NCBI GenBank assembly: GCA_937873245.1
Contig: CALMVY010000253.1
Location: 1-12,424, forward strand
Source: an uncultured Arthrobacter sp.
Lineage (GTDB): Bacteria > Actinomycetota > Actinomycetes > Actinomycetales > Micrococcaceae
Direction of reading: 5' to 3'
DNA: 12,424 nucleotides
This document shows, piece by piece, positions 5,426 through 12,424 of the stretch. Each line of letters begins with the position of its first letter. Within the stretch, counting starts at the first letter, position 1. The notes beneath the pieces are model-generated. The model was given only the letters and a program-made list of their open reading frames with translations, did no database searches and was not told the DNA's origin. The position numbers and the translations under genes are program-made.

Positions 5426-7819
5426 ATGACGACAGACATCCTGTGGTTCTCAGAACTCGGCCTCAAGGACCTGGACCGGGTGGGCGGCAAGAACGCCTCC
5501 CTCGGCGAGATGGTGCAGAACCTGACGTCGGCCGGCGTCCAGGTCCCGGACGGCTTCGCCACCACCGCCGACGCCTACCGCAGCTTCCTGGCGGACTCGG
5601 GCCTGGACCAGAAGATCGCCGACAGGCTGGTCGGCCTGGATACCGATGACGTGACGGCCCTCGCTGCCGCCGGCCAGGAAATCCGCAAGCTCATGCGCGA
5701 GACGCCTTTCCTGCCGGACTTCGAAGCGCAGATCCGCGCCTCGTACCAGAAGCTGGTGGAGAAGCACGGCGGCTCCGATGACCTCTCCTGGGCCGTCCGC
5801 TCCAGTGCGACCGCGGAAGACCTTCCCGATGCCTCCTTCGCCGGCCAGCAGGAAACCTTCCTGAACGTCCGCGGCATCGAGAACATCCTGCAGGCCATCA
5901 AGGATGTCTTCGCGTCCCTCTACAACGACCGGGCCATCGCCTACCGGGTGCACCACAAGTTCGAGCACGCCGAAGTGGCACTCTCGGCGGGCGTCCAGCG
6001 CATGGTCCGTTCCGACGTCGGCTCCTCCGGCGTCATGTTCACCATGGACACCGAATCCGGGTTCCAGGACGCCGTCTTCGTCACCTCCTCCTACGGCCTC
6101 GGCGAGGCCGTCGTCCAGGGCGCGGTCAACCCGGATGAGTTCTACGTCTACAAGCCGGCCCTGGAGGCGGGCCGCCCGGCCATCCTCAAGCGCGGGCTGG
6201 GCGAGAAGGCGCTGCAGATGACCTACACGAGCAACCGCGAGGTGGGCCACACCATTGACTTCGTTCCGGTTGAGGCGTCGCTGCGGAACCGCTTCAGCCT
6301 CACGGACGACGACGTCGAGCAGCTCGCCCGCCACGCCGTCGCCATCGAAAACCACTACGGGCGCCCGATGGACATCGAATGGGGCAAGGACGGGATCGAC
6401 GGCGGCCTGTACATCCTGCAGGCACGCCCGGAAACCGTGCAGTCCCGCAGGACCTCCGGCAGCCTGAGCCGCTTCCGCCTGAACGAGACCGGCCGGGTGC
6501 TGGTCGAGGGCCGCGCCATCGGCCAGCGCATCGGTGCCGGCAGCGTCCGCATCCTCACCGCGATTGACCAGATGGCCGCCTTCAAGACCGGCGACGTCCT
6601 GGTCGCGGACATGACCGACCCGGACTGGGAACCGATCATGAAGCGCGCCTCCGCGATCGTGACCAACCGCGGCGGACGCACCTGCCACGCGGCGATCATC
6701 GCCCGCGAACTGGGGATTCCCGCCGTCGTCGGCACCGGGGACGCCACGGATGTCCTCTCCGACGGGCTCGACGTGACCGTTTCCTGCGCCGACGGCGAGA
6801 CCGGCGTCATCTACGAAGGCCTGCTGGACTTCATTGTCGAGGAAACCGAGATCACCCAGCTGCCCGAGGCCCCGGTCAAGGTCATGATGAACGTGGGCAC
6901 GCCCGAGCAGGCGTTCACGTTCGCGCAGCTGCCCAACCACGGCGTGGGCCTGGCCCGGCTGGAATTCATCATCAACCGCCAGATCGGCATCCACCCCAAG
7001 GCGCTGCTGAACGTGGACGACCAGCCCGCGGAGGTCCTTGCGGAAATCCGGGAGCGGATCGCCGCCTACGACAGCCCGCGCGACTACTACATCAAGCGCC
7101 TGGCCGAAGGCGTGGCGACCATCGCCGCGGCGTTCGCGCCGGAGCCCGTGATTGTGCGGATGTCCGACTTCAAGTCCAACGAGTACGCGAACCTCCTCGG
7201 CGGACCGGCCTACGAACCGCACGAAGAGAACCCGATGATCGGCTTCCGCGGCGCCTCCCGGTACCTCGAGCCGTCCTTCCGGGACTGCTTCGACCTGGAG
7301 TGCGAGGCCCTGTCCTTCGTCCGCAACGAGATGGGCCTGACCAACGTCAAGCTGATGATCCCGTTCGTGCGCACCGTGGACGAGGCCAGCGGCGTCATCG
7401 ACCTGCTCGCGGAGAACGGCCTGCGCCGCGGCGAAAACGGCCTCGAGGTCATCATGATGTGCGAGCTCCCGTCCAACGCGCTGCTGGCCGACGAGTTCCT
7501 GGACTACTTCGACGGGTTCTCCATCGGCTCCAACGACATGACCCAGCTGACCCTGGGCCTGGACCGGGATTCCTCGATCGTCGCCGGCAGCTTCGACGAG
7601 CGCAACCTCGCCGTCAAAAAGCTCCTGAGCATGGCCATCAAGGCCTGCAAGGCCCGCGGCAAGTACGTGGGCATCTGCGGCCAGGGGCCCAGCGACCATG
7701 CGGACTTCGCCGAGTGGCTGGTGGAGGAGGGCATCGACTCCGTCTCGCTGAACCCCGACACCGTCGTGGACACCTGGCTCCGGCTCGCCGGCGCTGCCGT
7801 CGCCGCCCCGGTCAACTGA
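5426..7819 (+). CDS. ppsA: Phosphoenolpyruvate synthase (pyruvate, water dikinase)
   Basis: This enzyme makes PEP, AMP and phosphate from pyruvate, ATP and water, the entry step of gluconeogenesis from pyruvate or lactate. The 797-residue length matches E. coli PpsA (792). The ATP-grasp domain occupies about residues 10-350 (VGGKNASLGEM near the start; SFAVRSS-like WAVRSSATAEDLPDASFAGQQETFLNV). The swivelling phosphohistidine domain has GGRTCHAA with His421, and the TIM-barrel PEP/pyruvate domain has GICGQGPSDH with Cys751. Both positions coincide with the E. coli active-site numbering. Thr419, two residues before His421, is the expected target of the adjacent ppsR product. The gene is 151 bases after ppsR on the same strand and is followed by a strong terminator. 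The sequence is close to E. coli PpsA throughout, so pyruvate-phosphate dikinase is unlikely. Confidence 0.97.
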   Translation: MTTDILWFSELGLKDLDRVGGKNASLGEMVQNLTSAGVQVPDGFATTADAYRSFLADSGLDQKIADRLVGLDTDDVTALAAAGQEIRKLMRETPFLPDFEAQIRASYQKLVEKHGGSDDLSWAVRSSATAEDLPDASFAGQQETFLNVRGIENILQAIKDVFASLYNDRAIAYRVHHKFEHAEVALSAGVQRMVRSDVGSSGVMFTMDTESGFQDAVFVTSSYGLGEAVVQGAVNPDEFYVYKPALEAGRPAILKRGLGEKALQMTYTSNREVGHTIDFVPVEASLRNRFSLTDDDVEQLARHAVAIENHYGRPMDIEWGKDGIDGGLYILQARPETVQSRRTSGSLSRFRLNETGRVLVEGRAIGQRIGAGSVRILTAIDQMAAFKTGDVLVADMTDPDWEPIMKRASAIVTNRGGRTCHAAIIARELGIPAVVGTGDATDVLSDGLDVTVSCADGETGVIYEGLLDFIVEETEITQLPEAPVKVMMNVGTPEQAFTFAQLPNHGVGLARLEFIINRQIGIHPKALLNVDDQPAEVLAEIRERIAAYDSPRDYYIKRLAEGVATIAAAFAPEPVIVRMSDFKSNEYANLLGGPAYEPHEENPMIGFRGASRYLEPSFRDCFDLECEALSFVRNEMGLTNVKLMIPFVRTVDEASGVIDLLAENGLRRGENGLEVIMMCELPSNALLADEFLDYFDGFSIGSNDMTQLTLGLDRDSSIVAGSFDERNLAVKKLLSMAIKACKARGKYVGICGQGPSDHADFAEWLVEEGIDSVSLNPDTVVDTWLRLAGAAVAAPVN

Positions 7820-7860
7820 CACCGTGAACTGACAGGGTGAACTGAGTTCACGTCGGTGGA

Positions 7861-7888
7861 GATACCCCGGTCCTCGGACCGGGGTATC
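7861..7888 (+). terminator. Rho-independent-like terminator of ppsA
   Basis: The arms GATACCCCGGTCC (7861-7873) and GGACCGGGGTATC (7876-7888) are perfectly complementary over 13 bases with a two-base centre, followed by CCTGTTT. It lies 41 bases after the ppsA stop. Confidence 0.85.
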
Positions 7889-8110
7889 CCTGTTTCCGGC
7901 AGCGGTCAAAGCCGCCGAAGCGCTTTTTCGCAGCCCGGTAGAACTCGCCGGCAGAATCAGGGGACAGCCCGCAGCCGGTAGCGCTCGCGGGAGCAACCAT
8001 GGCCGCTGGTGAGGGAGTGTTCCGTGCACCACGCCGGCTCGGTTCTGCTCCCGACCGGTAGTGGCAGCACGCTCGATGCGTCGGGACTGGACCCAGGGAG
8101 TAGCTCACCT
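7889..8110. other. Intergenic stretch, nothing assigned
   Basis: Together with its flanks this is a gap of about 385 bases between ppsA and the lipoprotein gene. A - strand open frame of 86 codons crosses it (7848-8108), but its 3' end runs through the ppsA terminator and it has no recognisable motif or clear ribosome binding site, so I do not call it a gene. A decayed gene fragment cannot be excluded. Confidence 0.4.
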
Positions 8111-8148
8111 CGATTGATGCCCGGAAATCACAATCCGGGCATCAATCG
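8111..8148. repeat. Perfect 15-bp inverted repeat upstream of the lipoprotein gene
   Basis: CGATTGATGCCCGGA (8111-8125) is exactly mirrored by TCCGGGCATCAATCG (8134-8148) across an 8-base loop. It lies 56 bases before the lipoprotein start codon and has no T-run on either side. It may be a bidirectional terminator or a regulator binding site. Confidence 0.7.
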
Positions 8149-8204
8149 GGCGCGGCCGTCGTGGCATCGTTGACTCCGGCCACAACGGGCACGAAGGTGG
8201 TGCC

Positions 8205-8855
8205 ATGACGGCTCAGCGAATCAACAGCAGACTGGTTTTCACGACGGCGGCAGCCGCGGCAGGGCTCTTCCTTGCCGGCTGCAACTCCGGCACGGCGCAG
8301 TCCCAGACGTCCAGCACCCCGGCGGCCTCCCCCGCCAGCTCCGAGAGCCAGCCCGCCGCCTCCGGCGCAGCCGCCGGCCCCGGAACTTCGGCTCCCGCTT
8401 CGTCAGCGCCCGCGACGGCGGCGCCCGCGCCCGGCGGACCTGCCCTCTGCAAGGCCGCCGGGCTGACCGCCACCACCGATTCCACCGGCGGCGGCGCGGC
8501 CGGCAGCGTCTACATGCAGTTGCTCCTGACGAACTCGGGCTCGGAATCCTGCGTGCTGGAGGGCTTTGCCGGCGTCTCCCTCACCGCCGACGCCAGCGGC
8601 GCCCCGATCGGCGCCGCCGCGGCCCGGGACAGCACACCACCCACCTTGGTCCTGCTCGAACCGGGGCAGGCCGGTGCCGCAACGCTGCGCTACACGCAGG
8701 CCCGCAACTACCCGGACTGCACGGTGGTGCCGGCGGCCGGCTTCCGTGTCTACCCGCCCGAAGACACCGCTTCCCTGTTCATCGCCCAGCCCCGGGACGC
8801 CTGCAGCAACGCCGACATCAACCTGCTCACCATCGGCGCTTTCCAGGCCCAGTAG
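8205..8855 (+). CDS. Secreted lipoprotein with DUF4232-type domain
   Basis: This encodes a 216-residue lipoprotein, exported and anchored to the outer face of the cytoplasmic membrane. A lipoprotein signal peptide occupies residues 1-25: a basic start (QRINSR), a hydrophobic Ala-rich core and lipobox LAGC with the lipid-attached cysteine at residue 26. Residues 27-80 form a low-complexity Ser/Ala/Pro/Thr linker typical of cell-wall spanning tethers. The C-terminal domain (about 81-216) has four cysteines (82, 116, 172, 200), probably two disulfides. It carries the LTNSGSESCVLEGFAGVSL pattern that I associate with DUF4232, a beta-sandwich-like domain of unknown function common in actinobacteria. 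A GAAGG ribosome binding site at 8193-8197 supports the ATG at 8205. It appears to be a single-gene unit flanked by hairpins. Confidence 0.87.
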   Translation: MTAQRINSRLVFTTAAAAAGLFLAGCNSGTAQSQTSSTPAASPASSESQPAASGAAAGPGTSAPASSAPATAAPAPGGPALCKAAGLTATTDSTGGGAAGSVYMQLLLTNSGSESCVLEGFAGVSLTADASGAPIGAAAARDSTPPTLVLLEPGQAGAATLRYTQARNYPDCTVVPAAGFRVYPPEDTASLFIAQPRDACSNADINLLTIGAFQAQ

Positions 8856-8867
8856 CCCCGCTGCCGC

Positions 8868-8924
8868 CGAGGTGAGACTTCCCGCCCATGCCCGCCCGGG
8901 TTATGGGCGGCAACTCTCACCTCG
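8868..8924 (+). terminator. Long stem-loop between the lipoprotein and helicase genes
   Basis: CGAGGTGAGA (8868-8877) pairs with TCTCACCTCG (8915-8924). After a short mismatched step, CCGCCCAT (8882-8889) pairs with ATGGGCGG (8903-8910), giving about 20 base pairs in total. It begins 13 bases after the lipoprotein stop, so termination is likely, but the length and symmetry also resemble dispersed REP-type palindromes. Confidence 0.7.
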
Positions 8925-8969
8925 CGGGGCCCGCCAATTCCTGTCGTTGCCTTAGGGCATGATGGAGGA

Positions 8970-11900
8970 ATGAAGGGGCAGCACGCCGGCGGCACAATCG
9001 AGGCAGACGCCATGGACCGGTTCAGCCGGCCGACCCGGGACTGGTTCCTGGGTGCCTTTACTGCGCCCACCCCGGCCCAGAACGGCGCCTGGAACGCGAT
9101 ATCCTCCGGGGCCCACGCTCTCGTGGTCGCCCCGACCGGTTCCGGAAAGACGCTCGCTGCCTTCCTCTGGGCGCTCGACCGGCTGCTCGTCTCAGCCCCC
9201 GCCGAGCCCGAATCGCTGCCCGGCCTGGACACCGCGAAAGGCACCCGGCGGAAGGCGCCCAAACGCAAGACCCGGGTGCTCTACATTTCGCCGCTCAAGG
9301 CCCTCGGCGTCGACGTCGAACGCAACCTTCGCGCCCCGCTGATCGGGATCACCCAGACCGCCAAGCGCCTCGGCCTGCCCGCGCCGCTGATCACCGTGGG
9401 CGTCCGTTCCGGCGACACCCCGGCGTCGGACCGCCGCTCGCTGCTGAGCAACCCGCCGGACATCCTGATCACCACCCCCGAATCGCTGTTCCTCATGCTG
9501 ACGTCCAAGGCGCGGGAGACGCTGAGCGAGGTGGACACCATCATCGTCGACGAGGTCCACGCCGTCGCCGGCACCAAGCGCGGCGCCCATCTGGCCGTGT
9601 CGCTGGAACGCCTCGATGCCCTGCTGCCCAAGCCGGCCCAGCGCATCGGGCTCTCGGCCACCGTGGAGCCCAAGGAGCTTGTGGCGCAGTTCCTCGCCGG
9701 ATCCGCGCCGGTGGAGATCGTGGCCCCGCCGTCGAAGAAGAACTGGGACCTGACCGTCTCGGTGCCTGTGGAGGACATGTCCGACCTGCAGGGCGCAGCC
9801 GGCGCGTTCGACTCCGGGCCGGCCTCGGGGCTGCAGCCGCAGGCATCGATCTGGCCGCACGTCGAGGAGAAGATCGTGGACCTGGTGCTGGCCAACCAGT
9901 CCACCATTGTGTTCGCCAATTCCCGCCGCCTCGCCGAACGCCTCACCGCCCGGCTCAACGAGATCTACGCCGAACGCCAGCTCATGGACGCCGGCGGCGG
10001 CTGGGCCGAGTTTGGTGCCGGGGCGCCGGACTTCGACGCCGTCCCCGCGGAAGCGCCGGCGGGCGGCGTTGCAGGGGCGCCGGGACCCACCGCGGCCCCG
10101 ACGTCGACGGCGACTCCGGCCAACATGATGGCGCAGGCCGGCAGCACGGCCGGCGCGGGTCCTGTCCTGGCCCGCGCCCACCACGGCTCGGTGTCCAAGG
10201 ACCAGCGGGCCCTGATTGAGGACGACCTGAAATCCGGCCGGCTGCGCTGCGTGGTGGCCACCTCCTCCCTGGAACTCGGCATCGACATGGGCGCCGTGGA
10301 CCTCGTGGTGCAGGTGGAGTCGCCGCCGTCCGTGGCCAGCGGGCTGCAGCGGGTCGGCCGCGCCGGCCACCAGGTCGGCGAGGTTTCACAGGGCGTGCTG
10401 TTCCCCAAGCACCGCGCGGATCTGGTGCACACCACCATCACGGTGGAACGGATGCTCGCCGGCAAGATCGAACGGCTCTTCGTCCCCGCGAACCCGCTGG
10501 ACATCCTGGCCCAGCAGACCGTTGCGGCCACGGCGCTGGGTTCCATCGATGTGGAGGACTGGTTCGCCACCGTGCGCCGGTCGGCACCGTTCGCCTCACT
10601 GCCCCGCTCCGCCTTCGAGGCCACCCTGGACCTGCTCGCCGGCCGCTACCCCTCGGACGAATTCGCCGAGCTGCGGCCCCGCATCATCTGGGACCGGAAC
10701 GCCGGCACCATTGAAGGGCGCCCGGGCGCGCAGCGGCTGGCCGTCACCTCCGGCGGCACCATCCCGGACCGCGGGCTCTTCGGCGTCTACATCATCGGCA
10801 CCGAGGTCGAGGGGACCGGTTCCTCGGGAGCCGCCGGCGGCGACGGCCGGGCGGCCAGCCCGGCCGCAGCCGCGGCCAAGGGCGGCCGCCGGGTCGGCGA
10901 ACTCGACGAGGAAATGGTCTACGAATCCCGGGTGGGTGACGTGTTCGCCCTGGGTGCCACCAGCTGGAAGATCGAGGACATCACCCACGACCGCGTCCTG
11001 GTCTCCCCCGCCTTCGGCCAGCCCGGGAAACTCCCGTTCTGGAAGGGCGACTCCCTCGGCCGCCCGGTGGACCTGGGCCGCGCCCTGGGCGCGTTCGTGC
11101 GCGAGCTGTCCGCGTCCGACGTCGGGCCGGCCACCGAACGCTGCAAGGCCAGCGGCCTGGACGATTTCGCCGCCAACAACCTGATCCAGTACCTCGGCGA
11201 GCAGAAGCTGGCCACCGAGGTGGTCCCCAGCGACACCACCCTGGTGGTGGAGCGCTTCCACGACGAGCTCGGCGACTGGCGGGTGGTGCTGCACAGCCCC
11301 TTCGGCATGCCGGTGCACGCACCGTGGGCCCTCGCCGTCGGGCAGCGGCTGCACCAGCGGTACGGCATGGACGGCTCCGCGATGGCCGCCGACGACGGCA
11401 TCGTGCTGCGCGTCCCCATGATGGAGGACGAGCCGCCCGGCGCCGAGCTGTTCCTCTTCGACCCGGAGGAACTGGAACAGATTGTGACGGCGGAGGTGGG
11501 CGGCAGCGCACTCTTCGCCTCCCGCTTCCGCGAGTGTGCCGCCCGGGCCCTGCTCCTGCCCCGACAGAACCCGGGCAAGCGCCAGCCCCTGTGGCAGCAG
11601 CGCCAGCGCTCCGCCCAGCTGCTGGACGTCGCACGGAAGTACCCGACCTTCCCGATCGTCCTCGAGACCGTCCGCGAATGCCTGCAGGACGTCTACGACC
11701 TTCCGGCGCTGAAGGACATCGCGGCGTCGATCGAGCGCCGCGAGCTGCGGATCGTGCAGACCACCACCCAGCAGCCCTCACCCTTCGCCAAGTCCCTGCT
11801 GTTCGGCTACGTCGCGCAGTTCCTCAGTGTCGTATCCGGCTCCGAGTGCGCCAGCTTCGAGTTTGCCCACGGTGGCCGCAACCTCGTCGTGTCGGTGCAG

Positions 11901-12020
11901 CATCCAGGTGAGGGCGGCACCGTCGCCGAACCACTCACGCACTGGCCGGATGGTACTGGCATCCCACGCCCGACCGTGATCCAGGTCTGGAAGAACGACG
12001 GCGGACGCATCAACGGCTAA
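8970..12020 (+). CDS. lhr: Lhr-type superfamily 2 DNA helicase, C-terminus replaced (chimeric ORF)
   Basis: The first 952 residues are an Lhr-family ATP-dependent 3'-5' helicase implicated in DNA repair. Motifs in order are Walker A APTGSGKT (54-61), DEVH (194-197), SAT (229-231), a TSSLELGIDMG segment near 430 and motif VI QRVGRAGH (460-467). Winged-helix and beta-barrel regions follow. An Ala/Pro/Gly-rich insert (about 335-390) sits in the second RecA domain and another near 612-642. Actinobacterial Lhr proteins usually exceed 1,500 residues. Here the Lhr sequence ends abruptly after GYVAQFL, and residues 953-1016 resemble the end of a PhoX phosphatase. The core helicase motifs are all intact. 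The ATG at 8970 abuts GGAGGA too closely, so ATG 9012 (MDRFSRPTRDW) with GAGG eight bases ahead may be the true start. Confidence 0.88.
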   Translation: MKGQHAGGTIEADAMDRFSRPTRDWFLGAFTAPTPAQNGAWNAISSGAHALVVAPTGSGKTLAAFLWALDRLLVSAPAEPESLPGLDTAKGTRRKAPKRKTRVLYISPLKALGVDVERNLRAPLIGITQTAKRLGLPAPLITVGVRSGDTPASDRRSLLSNPPDILITTPESLFLMLTSKARETLSEVDTIIVDEVHAVAGTKRGAHLAVSLERLDALLPKPAQRIGLSATVEPKELVAQFLAGSAPVEIVAPPSKKNWDLTVSVPVEDMSDLQGAAGAFDSGPASGLQPQASIWPHVEEKIVDLVLANQSTIVFANSRRLAERLTARLNEIYAERQLMDAGGGWAEFGAGAPDFDAVPAEAPAGGVAGAPGPTAAPTSTATPANMMAQAGSTAGAGPVLARAHHGSVSKDQRALIEDDLKSGRLRCVVATSSLELGIDMGAVDLVVQVESPPSVASGLQRVGRAGHQVGEVSQGVLFPKHRADLVHTTITVERMLAGKIERLFVPANPLDILAQQTVAATALGSIDVEDWFATVRRSAPFASLPRSAFEATLDLLAGRYPSDEFAELRPRIIWDRNAGTIEGRPGAQRLAVTSGGTIPDRGLFGVYIIGTEVEGTGSSGAAGGDGRAASPAAAAAKGGRRVGELDEEMVYESRVGDVFALGATSWKIEDITHDRVLVSPAFGQPGKLPFWKGDSLGRPVDLGRALGAFVRELSASDVGPATERCKASGLDDFAANNLIQYLGEQKLATEVVPSDTTLVVERFHDELGDWRVVLHSPFGMPVHAPWALAVGQRLHQRYGMDGSAMAADDGIVLRVPMMEDEPPGAELFLFDPEELEQIVTAEVGGSALFASRFRECAARALLLPRQNPGKRQPLWQQRQRSAQLLDVARKYPTFPIVLETVRECLQDVYDLPALKDIAASIERRELRIVQTTTQQPSPFAKSLLFGYVAQFLSVVSGSECASFEFAHGGRNLVVSVQHPGEGGTVAEPLTHWPDGTGIPRPTVIQVWKNDGGRING
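11826..12020 (+). pseudogene. C-terminal remnant of a PhoX-family phosphatase (DUF839), fused to lhr
   Basis: The last 64 codons of the helicase frame do not continue Lhr. Segments such as VVSVQHPGE, THWPDGTGIPRP and VIQVWKNDGG, just before the stop, match the usual closing region of PhoX-type calcium-dependent phosphatases (VNVQHPGE, SHWPDG, ATVVIxxxDGG). Codons turn less G/C-biased from the junction (GTA, TTT, CCA, GGT). A terminator follows its stop, as expected for the native 3' end of a phosphatase gene. I infer that the rest of phoX, roughly 600 residues, and the end of lhr were lost together in a deletion or rearrangement near 11826. Confidence 0.65.
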
Positions 12021-12056
12021 CCTGCCTGCATTTGCATCCAACCACTCCCCTCAGAC

Positions 12057-12092
12057 ACACAGCGCGCTGGCGATGTTGCCGGCGCGCTGTGT
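12057..12092 (+). terminator. Terminator after the lhr-phoX chimera
   Basis: ACACAGCGCGC (12057-12067) pairs perfectly with GCGCGCTGTGT (12082-12092). The stem continues with one G-T pair and three further pairs around a 6-base loop, then CGTTGTG follows. It begins 37 bases after the stop codon. Confidence 0.8.
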
Positions 12093-12398
12093 CGTTGTGT
12101 GCAGCGTTACTGCACGGGCCGTACGATCGGATGTTGGAATTGGCATTGAGCCGCGCCGTTTCCTCGTCAGCGCACAGGTTATGACAATATTGGTAGTATG
12201 CCTACTGCGCCCGCAGGGGGTGTGCGGCGATTGCAGGGACATGGCTCAGCCTTGTCCCTGGTCTGAGAATAGCCCAAGTGGCCCCATAGAATCACCGGAG
12301 TTTCATCCTCGGTGGTGGCCAATCGGCCATGACGACTACAATCGCCGCGTAGCCCCTGCGGGCATGGATATATCTGTAGACGCGAGGAGACCTGCGAC
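12093..12398. other. Intergenic stretch with a second hairpin and a possible promoter
   Basis: No gene is supported here. CAGGGACATGGC (12234-12245) pairs with GCCTTGTCCCTG (12249-12260) with a single T-T mismatch, making a compact hairpin without a T-run. TACAAT at 12337-12342 would make a reasonable -10 for the possible gene at the right edge, but I see no good -35. The - strand open frames in this stretch have no recognisable content. Confidence 0.45.
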
Positions 12399-12424
12399 GT
12401 GGCCCATGCCACGAACCTGCTTCG
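12399..12424 (+). CDS. Possible start of a further gene (truncated by window edge)
   Basis: GAGGAG at 12384-12389 lies nine bases before a GTG that opens a frame reading (M)AHATNLL to the end of the window. Only eight codons are visible, so the product cannot be named. The call rests on the ribosome binding site and its spacing alone, with a -10-like TACAAT some 55 bases upstream. Confidence 0.3.

Noticed and set aside
7861..7888. Second CsoR-like operator (ATACCCC...GGGGTAT)
   Set aside because: The outer bases resemble the cstB operator, but the halves are separated by a further complementary GGTCC-TC-GGACC core and it sits just after ppsA, so a terminator explains it fully.
5450..8032. 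860-codon open frame on the - strand opposite ppsA
   Set aside because: It lies almost entirely over ppsA, whose identity is certain. The - strand product is low-complexity Val/Gly/Asp/His-rich sequence typical of an antisense shadow in high-GC DNA.
7848..8108. 86-codon - strand open frame between ppsA and the lipoprotein gene
   Set aside because: Its end runs through the ppsA terminator, it has no recognisable motif and no clear ribosome binding site.
11778..12041. 87-codon - strand open frame over the end of the helicase
   Set aside because: It overlaps the lhr-phoX frame, whose + strand product carries recognisable PhoX motifs, and it shows no family signature.
12051..12412. Two short - strand open frames near the right edge
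   Set aside because: They overlap hairpins, have no motifs and lack convincing ribosome binding sites.
1..12424. CRISPR arrays, tRNA or rRNA genes, insertion sequences, phage or defence systems
   Set aside because: I looked for regularly spaced direct repeats, tRNA-like cloverleaf sequence and transposase or integrase motifs on both strands and saw none.

Overview
The window comes from a high-GC actinobacterium. The best guess is a member of the Micrococcaceae of the Arthrobacter/Pseudarthrobacter type. This rests on the strong G/C bias at third codon positions, an actinobacterial-style Lhr helicase with Ala/Pro/Gly-rich linkers, a DUF4232-type lipoprotein and a PhoX-like C-terminus. It is inference from protein style; there is no rRNA in the window.

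Positions 1-2442 hold a sulfane-sulfur (persulfide) handling cluster on the + strand. It contains the tail of a rhodanese, a thioredoxin, a single-domain rhodanese, and a 469-residue CstB-type persulfide dioxygenase/sulfurtransferase (metallo-beta-lactamase fold plus one inactive and one active rhodanese domain). The cstB-like gene has its own promoter. A perfect 18-bp palindrome, GATACCCCCGGGGGTATC, exactly fills the spacer between its proposed -35 and -10, as expected for a CsoR/CstR-family operator. A GC-rich hairpin closes the cluster.

Positions 2443-4157 look like a disturbed, probably acquired segment. A gene with a strong ribosome binding site starts a nucleotidyltransferase (LAGGTGTR motif) but stops after 35 codons. 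An alpha/beta hydrolase gene with less G/C-biased codon use follows at once, with its own promoter. Its best ribosome binding site and ATG lie in a different frame from the hydrolase body; removing one T near 2700-2702 would restore one continuous protein. A long imperfect hairpin follows the hydrolase.

Positions 4158-7888 return to ordinary chromosome: a 67-residue protein of unknown function on the - strand, then ppsR (DUF299 kinase/phosphotransferase) and ppsA (phosphoenolpyruvate synthase). These two form a regulator-target pair controlling pyruvate-to-PEP conversion, and a strong hairpin terminator follows them.

Positions 7889-12424 hold a non-coding stretch with a perfect 15-bp palindrome, a secreted DUF4232-type lipoprotein, a long terminator- or REP-like hairpin, and an Lhr-type superfamily 2 helicase. 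The helicase is not intact: after residue 952 the reading frame runs into what looks like the last 64 codons of a PhoX-family phosphatase, followed by a terminator. This is a deletion-type chimera. The last 400 bases are mostly non-coding and may contain the start of one further gene at the right edge.

I see no CRISPR array, tRNA, rRNA, transposase or integrase, and no complete novel defence-type system. The points most worth a second look are the operator-in-spacer promoter, the truncated nucleotidyltransferase next to the frameshifted hydrolase, and the Lhr-PhoX fusion.
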